Shown here: one piece after another, positions 36,800-45,925 of the stretch
Numbering within the stretch: position 1 is the first letter of the stretch
Layout of the letters: the number at the start of each line of letters is the position of its first letter
Origin: Nocardioides currus
GTDB taxonomy: Bacteria; Actinomycetota; Actinomycetes; Propionibacteriales; Nocardioidaceae
Assembly: GCF_003057875.1 (NCBI RefSeq)
Contig: NZ_PYXZ01000009.1
Location: forward strand, 118,477 to 182,476
Direction of reading: 5' to 3'
Length of the DNA stretch: 64,000 nt
Notes under the pieces: generated by a model
The model's input: the letters and a program-made list of their open reading frames with translations, nothing else
What the model was told of the DNA's origin: nothing
Databases searched by the model: none
Translations under genes and position numbers: made by a program

Positions 36800-37902
36800 G
36801 ACCGGCGATGAGGTGGCCGCTCGTCCTTGCGACGGCCCTCCTCTGCGCGTGCACGACGACGCCCACCCCGGAGCCCACGCCCGAGCCCGAGCCGACGTCG
36901 GAGCCGACGGACGCGAGCACCCCGCGGACCGAGCCGCCGTCCCGGCCGATCACGATCGCGGTCGCCGGCGACGTGCACTTCGAGGGCGCCCTGCGCAGCC
37001 GCCTCGCCGATCCGGCCACCGCGCTCGCCCCCGTCACCGGCACCCTCGCCGCCGCCGACCTGGCGATCGTCAACCTGGAGACCTCGATCGGGACCGGGGG
37101 CCGCCCCGACCCGACCAAGCGGTTCACCTTCCAGGCCCCGCCCGCCGCCTTCCGTGCCCTCGCCGACGCCGGGATCGACGTGGCGACGATGGCCAACAAC
37201 CATGCCCTCGACTTCGGACGCGAGCCGCTCGCCGGGATGTTCGCCGCGATCGACCGGGCCGCCCCGTCGCTGACCGTGGTGGGGGTCGGACGCGACGCCG
37301 ACGAGGCGTTCACGCCCGCGCTGACCGACGTCCGCGGCACGGTCGTGGCCACCCTCGGCGCCACCCAGGCCTCGCTGGACCCGACGGCCGACCCCACCGA
37401 CCAGTGGGCCGCCACCGCCACCTCCCCCGGCACCGCCGACGCCGTCGATCCGCGACGCCTGCTGCAGGCGGTGGCCGACGCCGATGCGTCGGCCGACGTG
37501 GTCGTCGTCTACGTGCACTGGGGCGTCCAGGGCGAGGGGTGTCCGACGACGGGCCAGCAGGACCTAGCGGCCCGCCTGGTCGATGCCGGCGCCGACGTGG
37601 TCGTCGGCAGCCACGCCCACCGGCTGCAGGGTGACGGCCGGCTCGGACCGGGCTACGTGGCCTACGGGCTCGGCAACTACGCGTGGTACATCCAGGACGG
37701 CGCGACCGCGACCACCGGCCTGCTGACGCTCACGGTCCGGGCGGCGGCGCGACCCGAGGGACGCGCGCGGGTCGTCCACCACGCCTGGGAGCCTGCGCGG
37801 ATCGGGTCCGACGGCCTGCCCCGCGTCGTGGCCGGTCCGGCGGCTGCCCGGTTCGAGGCCGACCTCATCTCGCTGCGTCGCTGCGCCGGTCTCGCTCCCT
37901 GA
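36796..37902 (+). CDS. CapA family lipoprotein (metallophosphatase fold)
   Basis: 368 aa. A short signal with lipobox LCAC (Cys19) is followed by a Pro/Glu/Thr-rich tether (about 20-50). The catalytic-like domain shows AVAGDVHFEG, IVNLETSIG, TMANNHALDFG and VGSHAHRLQG, matching the CapA/PgsA proteins involved in poly-gamma-glutamate capsule handling. No other capsule genes are nearby, so the substrate is uncertain. GTG 36796 overlaps the EamA stop; ATG 36808 is the alternative start. Confidence 0.85.
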   Translation: MRPAMRWPLVLATALLCACTTTPTPEPTPEPEPTSEPTDASTPRTEPPSRPITIAVAGDVHFEGALRSRLADPATALAPVTGTLAAADLAIVNLETSIGTGGRPDPTKRFTFQAPPAAFRALADAGIDVATMANNHALDFGREPLAGMFAAIDRAAPSLTVVGVGRDADEAFTPALTDVRGTVVATLGATQASLDPTADPTDQWAATATSPGTADAVDPRRLLQAVADADASADVVVVYVHWGVQGEGCPTTGQQDLAARLVDAGADVVVGSHAHRLQGDGRLGPGYVAYGLGNYAWYIQDGATATTGLLTLTVRAAARPEGRARVVHHAWEPARIGSDGLPRVVAGPAAARFEADLISLRRCAGLAP

Positions 37903-37905
37903 CGA

Positions 37906-38886
37906 CTAGCGCCGGGCGAGCCAGGCGAGGAGCAGTCGTCCGACCCGGTCGAGCTGGGCGCGCTCCACGACACCGACGACGTCGCCCGACGAGTGGTAGC
38001 CGGCGTACGGCGTGCTCCCGAGCCGCGCTCCGGGCATCCCCGCCCGCACGAACGACCAGTGGTCGCTGCTGCGCTGCCCGGGGTCGGGGACCGCGGCCAC
38101 CCCGACCCGTCCGGCCGCGGCGAGCAGCTGGCGTTGCACCGGGTCGGACTCGGCGGCGGACCCGACCGGCACCCGGGCACCGACCCCGACGCGGTCCAGC
38201 GAGACCATCCCCCCGACGGCGTCGCGCTCTCCCGCCCCCATCGCGCGGACGTAGGCCCGCGAGCCGAAGTGGTGCTGCTCCGGGTCGGTGGCGCTGCGCG
38301 GCTCCTCCGCCCCGAAGGCCACGAAGACCACCGGCAGCCGGGTGCGCCGGTCGGTCACCGCCTCGGCGGCCGCGAGGACCACCCCGACGCCGGACGCGTT
38401 GTCCTCCGCGCCCGGCGCCTGCGGCACCGTGTCGAGGTGGGCGCCGACGACGAGGTGCGGCCGGTCCGGGTCGAACCCGGGCGGCGTCGCGATCACGTTG
38501 GTCGAGCGGCCGGCAGCGACGGGCACGCCCCACGAGCTCCCGGCTGGTACGGCGAAGCGCTGGCGCCGTACGTCGTAGCCGAGGCCCTCGAACCGGTCGG
38601 CGACCCAGCCCGCCGCCCGGTCGAAGGACGGGCTCGTCGCCTCCCGCGGACCGACGGCCCCGGCGAGGTGCCGGACCGCGGCCATCGCGACGGCGGTGTC
38701 GAAGTCACCCGGACGCACCGACCGGAGCGGCTCCCCGGCCGGGCCGGGCGATGACGGTGCCGGTGCCGGCGACGCGCTCCGGACGGACGCCGGAGGACCC
38801 GGCGATGGGTCGGCAGGCGCGTCGGCGGGCGGCGAACATGCGACCGCGGCCAACCCCGCACAGAGCAGGGCGGCCGCGGAGCGCAC
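37906..38886 (-). CDS. M28 family metallopeptidase lipoprotein
   Basis: 326 aa. Lipobox AVAC with Cys17, then a Pro/Ser/Ala-rich linker to about residue 50. Zinc-site elements: GAHLDTV (His150), EDNASGVG (Asp162), FGAEE (Glu194-Glu195) and a later Asp in VSLDRVG, with YHSSGD near the end supplying the last His. This is a surface aminopeptidase-like exopeptidase. It is convergent with capA, with 3 bp between stops, and downstream of sigA. Confidence 0.85.
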   Translation of the reverse strand: MRSAAALLCAGLAAVACSPPADAPADPSPGPPASVRSASPAPAPSSPGPAGEPLRSVRPGDFDTAVAMAAVRHLAGAVGPREATSPSFDRAAGWVADRFEGLGYDVRRQRFAVPAGSSWGVPVAAGRSTNVIATPPGFDPDRPHLVVGAHLDTVPQAPGAEDNASGVGVVLAAAEAVTDRRTRLPVVFVAFGAEEPRSATDPEQHHFGSRAYVRAMGAGERDAVGGMVSLDRVGVGARVPVGSAAESDPVQRQLLAAAGRVGVAAVPDPGQRSSDHWSFVRAGMPGARLGSTPYAGYHSSGDVVGVVERAQLDRVGRLLLAWLARR

Positions 38887-38897
38887 GGAGCGGATGG

Positions 38898-40427
<1,530 letters not shown>

Positions 40428-40492
40428 GAACACCTCTCGTCGAACGGCATCGGGGCGCGGCAAGGCCCGGTGTAGTCAAGAGCCGCGTCGTC

Positions 40493-40522
40493 ATTCTGCC
40501 ACGGCCACCCTCAGGGTCCGAA
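40493..40522 (-). promoter_or_regulatory. Candidate sigma-70 promoter of sigA
   Basis: On the minus strand TTCGGA (-35, 40522-40517), an 18-bp spacer and CAGAAT (-10, 40498-40493) precede the sigA start by about 65 nt. Moderate match only. Confidence 0.35.
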
Positions 40523-40534
40523 CCGGCGCCGTGG

Positions 40535-40564
40535 TTGGACTGAACTTGAGTGGATTCGTACACT
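40535..40564 (+). promoter_or_regulatory. Sigma-70 promoter of the terC leader
   Basis: TTGGAC (40535-40540), 18-bp spacer, TACACT (40559-40564). The predicted transcription start near 40571 coincides with the first base of the riboswitch, which supports the call. Confidence 0.6.
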
Positions 40565-40570
40565 TTGCGT

Positions 40571-40672
40571 CGAGGGGAGTACCTCACCAAGATCATCCGG
40601 TCAGTACGGCGCCACCACTGGCGCCCCGGATGGGCGCCCGCGGTCCGACGGACCGGGGCGAGGGAGACCTCA
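40571..40672 (+). promoter_or_regulatory. yybP-ykoY-type (Mn2+) riboswitch
   Basis: The conserved aptamer elements appear in order: GGGGAGTA at 40574-40581, CGGTCAGTACGG near 40598-40609 and GGAGACC at 40663-40669. GAGG (40572-40575) can pair with CCTC (40668-40671) as P1. Internal stems include CATCCGG/CCGGATG (about 40594-40600 with 40626-40632), GGCGCC/GGCGCC and GGTCC/GGACC. Downstream, CTCAGG (40669-40674) can instead pair with CCTGAG (40690-40695) just before the GAGGAG ribosome site, giving a plausible switching helix. Members of this class sense manganese and precede TerC/Alx/MntP genes. Confidence 0.85.
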
Positions 40673-40711
40673 GGCCATGACACGTGTGTCCTGAGAACCC
40701 GAGGAGCCCCT

Positions 40712-41701
40712 GTGCTCGACTCCATCGCCACCCCCACCCTGTGGTGGATCACCATCGCCGCGGTCGTCGGACTGCTGGTGGTCGACTTCGTCGCGACCCG
40801 CAAGCCGCACGAGGTCTCGATGAAGGAGGCGACCGCCTGGTCCGTCTTCTACATCACCCTCCCCCTGCTGTTCGGCCTCTACGTCTGGAACGCGCACGGC
40901 GCCGACCGGGGGCTGGAGTACTACACCGGATACCTCGTCGAGAAGACGCTCAGCGTGGACAACCTGTTCGTCTTCATGCTGCTGCTCGCGGCCTTCGCCG
41001 TGCCCAAGGTCCTGCAGCAGCGGGTGCTGCTCTACGGCATCGTCGGCGCGCTCGTCCTGCGCGGCATCTTCATCGCCCTCGGGGCGGCCGCCCTCGAGCG
41101 CTTCGACTGGGTCTTCCTGGTGTTCGGCGGCGTGCTGCTCCTGACCGGACTCAAGCTGCTGCGCGACGCGATGTCGGGCCACGACCACGAGGTGGACGTC
41201 GAGGACATGCGCATCGTGCGCCTCGCCCGCCGGCTGATGCCGGTGACCAGCGACTACGAGGGCAGCCGCATGAGCGTGGTCCGCGAGGGTCGCCGCTGGC
41301 TGACGCCGCTGGCCCTGGTGGTGGTCGCGGTGTTCGCCACCGACATCGTCTTCGCCGTCGACTCGGTGCCGGCCGTCTACGGCATCACCGGCGATCCCTA
41401 CCTGGTCTTCGCGACCAACGCCTTCGCCCTGCTCGGCCTGCGCGCGCTGTACTTCGTGCTGCAGGGCGCACTCGACAAGCTGGTCCACCTGTCCTACGGG
41501 CTCGCCGCGATCCTCGGCTTCATCGGCGTCAAGCTGGTCCTGCACTGGGCGCACGGCGTGTGGCCCGGTGTGCCGTCCGTGCCGACGCTGGCCTCGCTGG
41601 GCGTGATCGTGGGCATCCTGGCGCTGACCACGGCCACGAGCCTGGTCGCCTCGCGCCGGCGCGAGCAGGAGCCGGAGGCGCCCGAGGACGTCACCGTCTG
41701 A
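40712..41701 (+). CDS. TerC family membrane protein (Alx-like manganese exporter)
   Basis: 329 aa with about nine transmembrane helices. Conserved acidic motifs EKTLSVDNLFVFMLLL and ATDIVFAVDSVPAVYGI are the TerC signature and probably line the metal path. TerC/Alx proteins export manganese and help metalate secreted proteins. GTG 40712 has GAGGAG 5 nt upstream; a longer frame reading through the leader encodes the riboswitch and is not real. The upstream aptamer implies induction by Mn2+. Confidence 0.9.
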   Translation: MLDSIATPTLWWITIAAVVGLLVVDFVATRKPHEVSMKEATAWSVFYITLPLLFGLYVWNAHGADRGLEYYTGYLVEKTLSVDNLFVFMLLLAAFAVPKVLQQRVLLYGIVGALVLRGIFIALGAAALERFDWVFLVFGGVLLLTGLKLLRDAMSGHDHEVDVEDMRIVRLARRLMPVTSDYEGSRMSVVREGRRWLTPLALVVVAVFATDIVFAVDSVPAVYGITGDPYLVFATNAFALLGLRALYFVLQGALDKLVHLSYGLAAILGFIGVKLVLHWAHGVWPGVPSVPTLASLGVIVGILALTTATSLVASRRREQEPEAPEDVTV

Positions 41702-41718
41702 CCGGACGCCAGCAGTGT

Positions 41719-41759
41719 TGCCGGGGCCGGACCGTCAGTCGACGGCTCCGGCCCCGGCA
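41719..41759. terminator. Bidirectional terminator overlapping a coding end
   Basis: Outer 13-bp arms TGCCGGGGCCGGA (41719-41731) and 41747-41759, plus an inner 5-bp stem CCGTC/GACGG. It lies between convergent terC and the HhH-GPD gene, and its right arm encodes the last residues of the latter. Confidence 0.75.
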
Positions 41760-42319
41760 GTCGACTTGGCGGCGGCCTTCTTCTGCTTCTTGTAGTCGCG
41801 CACCTTCTGCAGCGACGCGGGGTCGACCACGTCGGCCACCGACCGGTAGCCGTCGAGGGCGTAGTCGCCGACGACGCCCTCCCAGCCGTCGGGGCGCACG
41901 CCGCGCTGCTTGGCGAGCAGGGCGACGAAGATCTGCGCCTTCTGCTTGCCGAAGCCGGGCAGCGCCATGATCCGCCTGAGCAGGTCCTTGGCGTCCGACG
42001 CCTCGGTCCACAGCCGGGAGGCGTCCCCGTCGTAGTCGTCGGTGACGATCCGGGCGAGCTCCTGGAGCTTGGTCGACATCGAGCCGGGGAACCGGTGGAT
42101 GGCGGGGGTCGTGGCCGCCATCGCCGCGAACTCCTCGGGGTCCGCGGCGGCGATCGCGGCCGGGTCGAAGGAGCCGAAGCGCGCGGTCACCTTGGCGGGA
42201 CCGCGGAACGCGTGCTCCATGGGGTACTGCTGGTCGAGCATCATCCCCGCGAGGAGCGCGAAGGACGACTCGTCGAGGATCTGGTCGGCGGCGGCGTCGC
42301 CGGTGATCTGGATGGCCAT
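41735..42319 (-). CDS. HhH-GPD base-excision repair protein
   Basis: 194 aa. Helix-hairpin-helix GPD-type protein: LRRIMALPGFGKQKAQIFVALLAK is the HhH element, and the N-terminal LLAGMMLDQQYPMEHAFRGP resembles the start of the glycosylase fold. The catalytic Lys or Asp expected of active glycosylases is not clear from sequence, as in many actinobacterial members. The C-terminus is Lys/Ala-rich (KKQKKAAAKSTAG), probably a DNA-contact tail. Start ATG 42319; the ribosome site is weak. Confidence 0.8.
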   Translation of the reverse strand: MAIQITGDAAADQILDESSFALLAGMMLDQQYPMEHAFRGPAKVTARFGSFDPAAIAAADPEEFAAMAATTPAIHRFPGSMSTKLQELARIVTDDYDGDASRLWTEASDAKDLLRRIMALPGFGKQKAQIFVALLAKQRGVRPDGWEGVVGDYALDGYRSVADVVDPASLQKVRDYKKQKKAAAKSTAGAGAVD

Positions 42320-42384
42320 GCGGCCATCTTGCCCGATCCGGGCGTGGCCGCCGACCGTGTCGTGGGTGCTTCCTCGGCCGGCCC

Positions 42385-42786
42385 TCAGTCCGCCTTGACC
42401 GCGAGCACCGGGCAGTGCGCGTCGAGCAGGATGCGCTGCGCGTTGGAGCCGAGGATGAGCTTGCCGACGGGCGAGCGGCGCCGCAGGCCGATGACGAGGA
42501 GCTCGGCGGAGTTGGCCTCGGCGAGGCTGATCAGGTCCTCGGCCGGCTCGAAGCCGCGCACGAGCTGCCGGATGTCGTACTCCACGCCGGACGCGTCGAG
42601 CGTCGTGCGCACGGCCTCCATGTCGTCCTCGGCCGCTCGCGCCTTGTTCTGGTCGAAGTCGTTGCCGCCGCGGTGGGAGTTGACCACCACGAGCTTGCTG
42701 CCCCGCAGCTTGGCCTCCGAGATGGCGGTGGCGAGAGCGGCTTCGCCCTCCGGCTTGGGGACGTATCCGACGACGACGGTGCCCAT
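42385..42786 (-). CDS. Universal stress protein (UspA family)
   Basis: 133 aa, single Usp domain. The ATP-binding pattern G-x2-G-x9-G-(S/T) is represented by GLRRRSPVGKLILGSNAQ, and the first strand is TVVVGYVPKPEGEAAL. Strong ribosome site AAGGAG before ATG 42786. Usp proteins bind ATP and respond to stress or energy limitation; the exact role is unknown. Divergent from a hypothetical gene. Confidence 0.9.
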   Translation of the reverse strand: MGTVVVGYVPKPEGEAALATAISEAKLRGSKLVVVNSHRGGNDFDQNKARAAEDDMEAVRTTLDASGVEYDIRQLVRGFEPAEDLISLAEANSAELLVIGLRRRSPVGKLILGSNAQRILLDAHCPVLAVKAD

Positions 42787-42918
42787 GGGGTCTCCTTCTC
42801 GCGTGCCGGCGCGCAAGGTTGCGCCCGGGCTCGTTTGCACCGTACCGAATCCGTGCGCTCCGCGGGAGCCTGTGGAGGACGCGATGCGGATCGGGTCGCA
42901 CCGGGGCAGGGTGGTCCC

Positions 42919-43362
42919 ATGCCGCTGTCCGCGCCCATCACCCGCACCGACCACGCCGTGCTGCGGGCCGCCGTCATCGCGCTCAAGGAGGAGACGCCGC
43001 GCGGTCGCCTGCCGGTCGTGCTGCACGTGGGCGTGCCGGGTCGGGCGCACGCCTCGCACGGCGTGGCACCCGGCCAGCGGCTCGACCAGGCCCTGCGCGG
43101 CGACCTGTGTGCGGCCCTGCTCCAGCGCACGGCGACGGCCGGTCCGAGGTGGGCCTGGCTCACCCGCAGCGGGCCGCTGGAGCTGCACGACGCCGACGTC
43201 GCCTGGTCGGCTGCGTGGTACGCCGCGTGCGCGGAGGCGCAGGTCGACGTGCCGTTCGTCGTGGTCACGCGCGCCGGCTGGCGCGACCCGCGCAGCGACG
43301 TACGCCGCGAGTGGAGCCGACTGCGTCGTCGCTCGGGGACGCCGGAGAGTCCGGGGAGCTGA
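42919..43362 (+). CDS. Conserved hypothetical protein
   Basis: 147 aa. No family recognised. It is predicted cytosolic, with a mixed alpha/beta look (LPVVLHVGVPGRAHASHGVAPGQ, WAWLTRSGPLELHDADVAWSAAWYAAC, VDVPFVVVTRAGWRDPRSDVRREW). The Arg/Trp/Asp-rich C-terminal motif GWRDPRSDVRREWSRLR is distinctive and may be functional. GC-rich codon use matches neighbours, so it is probably real. Its TGA adjoins the opposing TCA of the next gene, forming TGATCA. Confidence 0.7.
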   Translation: MPLSAPITRTDHAVLRAAVIALKEETPRGRLPVVLHVGVPGRAHASHGVAPGQRLDQALRGDLCAALLQRTATAGPRWAWLTRSGPLELHDADVAWSAAWYAACAEAQVDVPFVVVTRAGWRDPRSDVRREWSRLRRRSGTPESPGS

Positions 43363-44826
43363 TCAGTCCCAGGTGTGGGCGGGCTCGTTGGTGTGCATGC
43401 GCTCGCGATACTCCAGCAGCGTGGCCCGCAGGGCGTCGAACCGGTCCTCGCTGCCGCGCTGGTGCATGCGGTTCACGAACCACTCGGCCCCGTTGGTGCC
43501 CAGCAGGCACCGCTGCTCGATGATCCCGAGCAGCCGGTCGCGCACCGACGCCTCGACGCCCCACGAGTCGAGCCCCTCGGCCGCCATCGGGAGCAGGCGG
43601 CGCACGACGAGCTCGGTGGCCCGCACCTGGCCGATGCCGGGCCAGTAGATCTGGGCGTCGATGCCCTGCTGGGCGGCGACGTGGAAGTTCTCCTCGGCGG
43701 CCGAGAATGACATCTGCGACCACAACGGCCGCTCGCTCTCGGCCAGGAAGCGCACCAGCCCGAAGTAGAAGGCGGCGTTGGCGATCGTGTCGGCCACCGT
43801 GGGCCCCGCGGCCAGCAGCCGGTTCTCCACGCGCAGGTGCGGCACTCCCCCGGCGATGTCGTAGACGGGACGGTTCCAGCGGTAGATCGTGCCGTTGTGG
43901 AGCCGCAGCTCAGGCAGGTTGGGGGTGCCACCCGACTCCAGGACCTCGAGCGGGTCCTCGTCGTCGGTGATCGGCAGCAGGGCCGGGAAGTAGCGGACGT
44001 TCTCCTCGAACAGGTCGAAGACCGAGGTGACCCAGCGCTCGCCGAACCACACGCGCGGCCGTACGCCCTGCACCTTGAGCTCGTCGCTGCGGGTGTCGGT
44101 GGCCTGCTCGAACAACGGGATGCGGGTCTCGCGCCACAGCTCCTTGCCCAGGAGGTACGGCGAGTTGGCGGCCACCGCGAGCTGCACCCCGGCGATCGCC
44201 TGCGACGCGTTCCAGTAGTCGGCGAAGTCGTCGGGCGAGGTCTGCACGTGGAACTGGGTGCTCGTGCACGCGGCCTCGGGCACGATCGAGTCGGCCGTGG
44301 TGGAGAGCCGGTCGCGGCCGGTGATGTTGATGGTGATGTCCTCACCGCGCGCGGAGAGGATCTGCTCGCTCAGCAGCTTGTAGCGCGGGTTGGAGCTGAG
44401 GCTGTTGACCTCCATGTGGCCCTCGTCGAGGGTCGGGAGGATGCCGATCATCACCTGGTGGGCGCCCGACCTCGACGCCTTCTCCTCGGCGTCGTTGAGG
44501 GAGCGGCGCAGGCTCTCCTCGAAGGTCGTCAGCCCGCCCTCGCGCAGGGTCGCCGGGGCGACGTTGATCTCGATGTTGAACTGGCCCAGCTCGGTCTGGA
44601 ACTCGGGCGAGGCGATCGCCTCGAGCACCTCGGCGTTCTTCAGGGCCGGGTCGCCGTTCTCGTCGACGAGGTTGAGCTCGACCTCGAGCCCGGTCATCGG
44701 GTCGTCGGTGTCGAAGCGGGCCTCCCGCAGCATCCGGGCGAACACGTCGAGGTTGCGGCGCACCTTCTCCCGGTGCTGGGTGCGGTCCGCGCGTGAGAAC
44801 TCCTGCTGCTCCACCTCTTCGCCCAT
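43363..44826 (-). CDS. Glutamate-cysteine ligase family protein (GCS2)
   Basis: 487 aa. GCS2-type carboxylate-amine ligase: GLEVELNLVDENGDP (Mg/ATP-binding acidic strand), LGQFNIEINVAPA, TSTQFHVQTSPDDFADYWNASQAIAGVQLAVAANSP and YRWNRPVYDI..LRVENRLLAAGPT. Members join glutamate to cysteine or to other amines. Actinobacteria generally make mycothiol, not glutathione, so the true product is uncertain. The length fits the actinobacterial subgroup. Preceded by DUF4192 on the same strand. Confidence 0.85.
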   Translation of the reverse strand: MGEEVEQQEFSRADRTQHREKVRRNLDVFARMLREARFDTDDPMTGLEVELNLVDENGDPALKNAEVLEAIASPEFQTELGQFNIEINVAPATLREGGLTTFEESLRRSLNDAEEKASRSGAHQVMIGILPTLDEGHMEVNSLSSNPRYKLLSEQILSARGEDITINITGRDRLSTTADSIVPEAACTSTQFHVQTSPDDFADYWNASQAIAGVQLAVAANSPYLLGKELWRETRIPLFEQATDTRSDELKVQGVRPRVWFGERWVTSVFDLFEENVRYFPALLPITDDEDPLEVLESGGTPNLPELRLHNGTIYRWNRPVYDIAGGVPHLRVENRLLAAGPTVADTIANAAFYFGLVRFLAESERPLWSQMSFSAAEENFHVAAQQGIDAQIYWPGIGQVRATELVVRRLLPMAAEGLDSWGVEASVRDRLLGIIEQRCLLGTNGAEWFVNRMHQRGSEDRFDALRATLLEYRERMHTNEPAHTWD

Positions 44827-44876
44827 GGGGTGACCCTAGCGAGGAGCGCGCCGCGGCGGGAGGAGCCGACCAGCCG

Positions 44877-45830
44877 TCAGGCGGCGCCCTCCCCCGGCCG
44901 CGTCATCGACGCCCACAGGTCGGGCGAGGTGGCGGACGTCAGGAGGTCCGCCACCAGCCGCGCGAGCGAGTGCTGCGGCGCGACCGAGCGAGCCAGGTCG
45001 ACGGCGCACCAGGCGAGCGCCCCCTCGCCGGCGAGCCAGGCGGTGAACGCGAGGACCGAGGCCGGACCGGGCACCAGCACCTCCGGCGTGCGCCGCACGA
45101 CGTCGCTCCAGAACTCGACGTACGTCCGGGCGACGTCGCGGGTGAGCCAGCACCAGGCCTCGTCCCGCAGGTCAGGGAGCGCGAGCGCGACGGCCAGCGT
45201 GGCCACTGCCTCGGCCGGGGCCGGCTCCCGCGCCTCGGCGTGCCGGCTCACCAGCGGGCGCACCCCGGCCGGGGCGAGCGGCCGGGCGGCGTCGAGCAGG
45301 TCACCCACCTGACGGGCGGCGTCGTCGTCGCGGGCGAGGGTGGCGGCGAGCGCCTCCCGCGAGGCGTGGGTGACGCGACCGCTGAGGACGGACTCGGCGG
45401 CGAACCGGTGGTGGTCGACGTCGAAGGGGACGCCGCGGTAGGTCTCGGGCGCGCGGCCCGGCAGGACCGAGAACCAGTGACCGTCGTGGACCCGGAGCAC
45501 CTCGAACACCTCGACACCGGCGGCGGCGAGGGCCTCGTGCAGCGTCCACGCGGTCTCGTCGGCGACGGCGGTGTCGTCGTCGTAGACGACGAGCACGACC
45601 GTGGTCACGGCGTGCGCGGCAACAGGATGCAGGAGCGCCTCGACGACCAGGTCGACGTCGGACTCGTCGTCGGGCAGGTCGGCGCGGGCGTGGAACGGCC
45701 GGTCACCGGCGAGGCTGAGGAGCACGACCGAGTGGGCGGGTCGGAAGCCGATGGCGACGGGGACGAAGGCCAGCAGGTCCTCGGGACAGGTGGCCCGCAT
45801 CGGGCGCGGGCTGTGGTGTGGAGTGGTCAT
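44877..45830 (-). CDS. DUF4192 domain protein
   Basis: 317 aa. Opens with CPEDLLAFVPVAIGFRPAHSVVLLSL, the diagnostic DUF4192 start (a.vP.llGf.P..SvV.l.l). The C-terminal half is helical and Ala-rich. It is a common actinobacterial protein without known function, often near DNA-repair or sigma genes. It is divergent from DNA polymerase IV. Confidence 0.85.
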   Translation of the reverse strand: MTTPHHSPRPMRATCPEDLLAFVPVAIGFRPAHSVVLLSLAGDRPFHARADLPDDESDVDLVVEALLHPVAAHAVTTVVLVVYDDDTAVADETAWTLHEALAAAGVEVFEVLRVHDGHWFSVLPGRAPETYRGVPFDVDHHRFAAESVLSGRVTHASREALAATLARDDDAARQVGDLLDAARPLAPAGVRPLVSRHAEAREPAPAEAVATLAVALALPDLRDEAWCWLTRDVARTYVEFWSDVVRRTPEVLVPGPASVLAFTAWLAGEGALAWCAVDLARSVAPQHSLARLVADLLTSATSPDLWASMTRPGEGAA

Positions 45831-45880
45831 GGACGGACGCTTCCCCTCGCTACGACAAGGATGCGAGGAGATGTCGGGCT

Positions 45881-45889
45881 GTGGACAAC
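45881..45889. promoter_or_regulatory. Single DnaA-box match upstream of dinB
   Basis: TGTGGACAA is the complement of the actinobacterial DnaA box TTGTCCACA, located 37 bp before the dinB start. One 9-mer can occur by chance in 64 kb. Confidence 0.3.
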
Positions 45890-45925
45890 CGACTGCGACA
45901 ATGGCGGGATGAGGCGGAACGGCAC

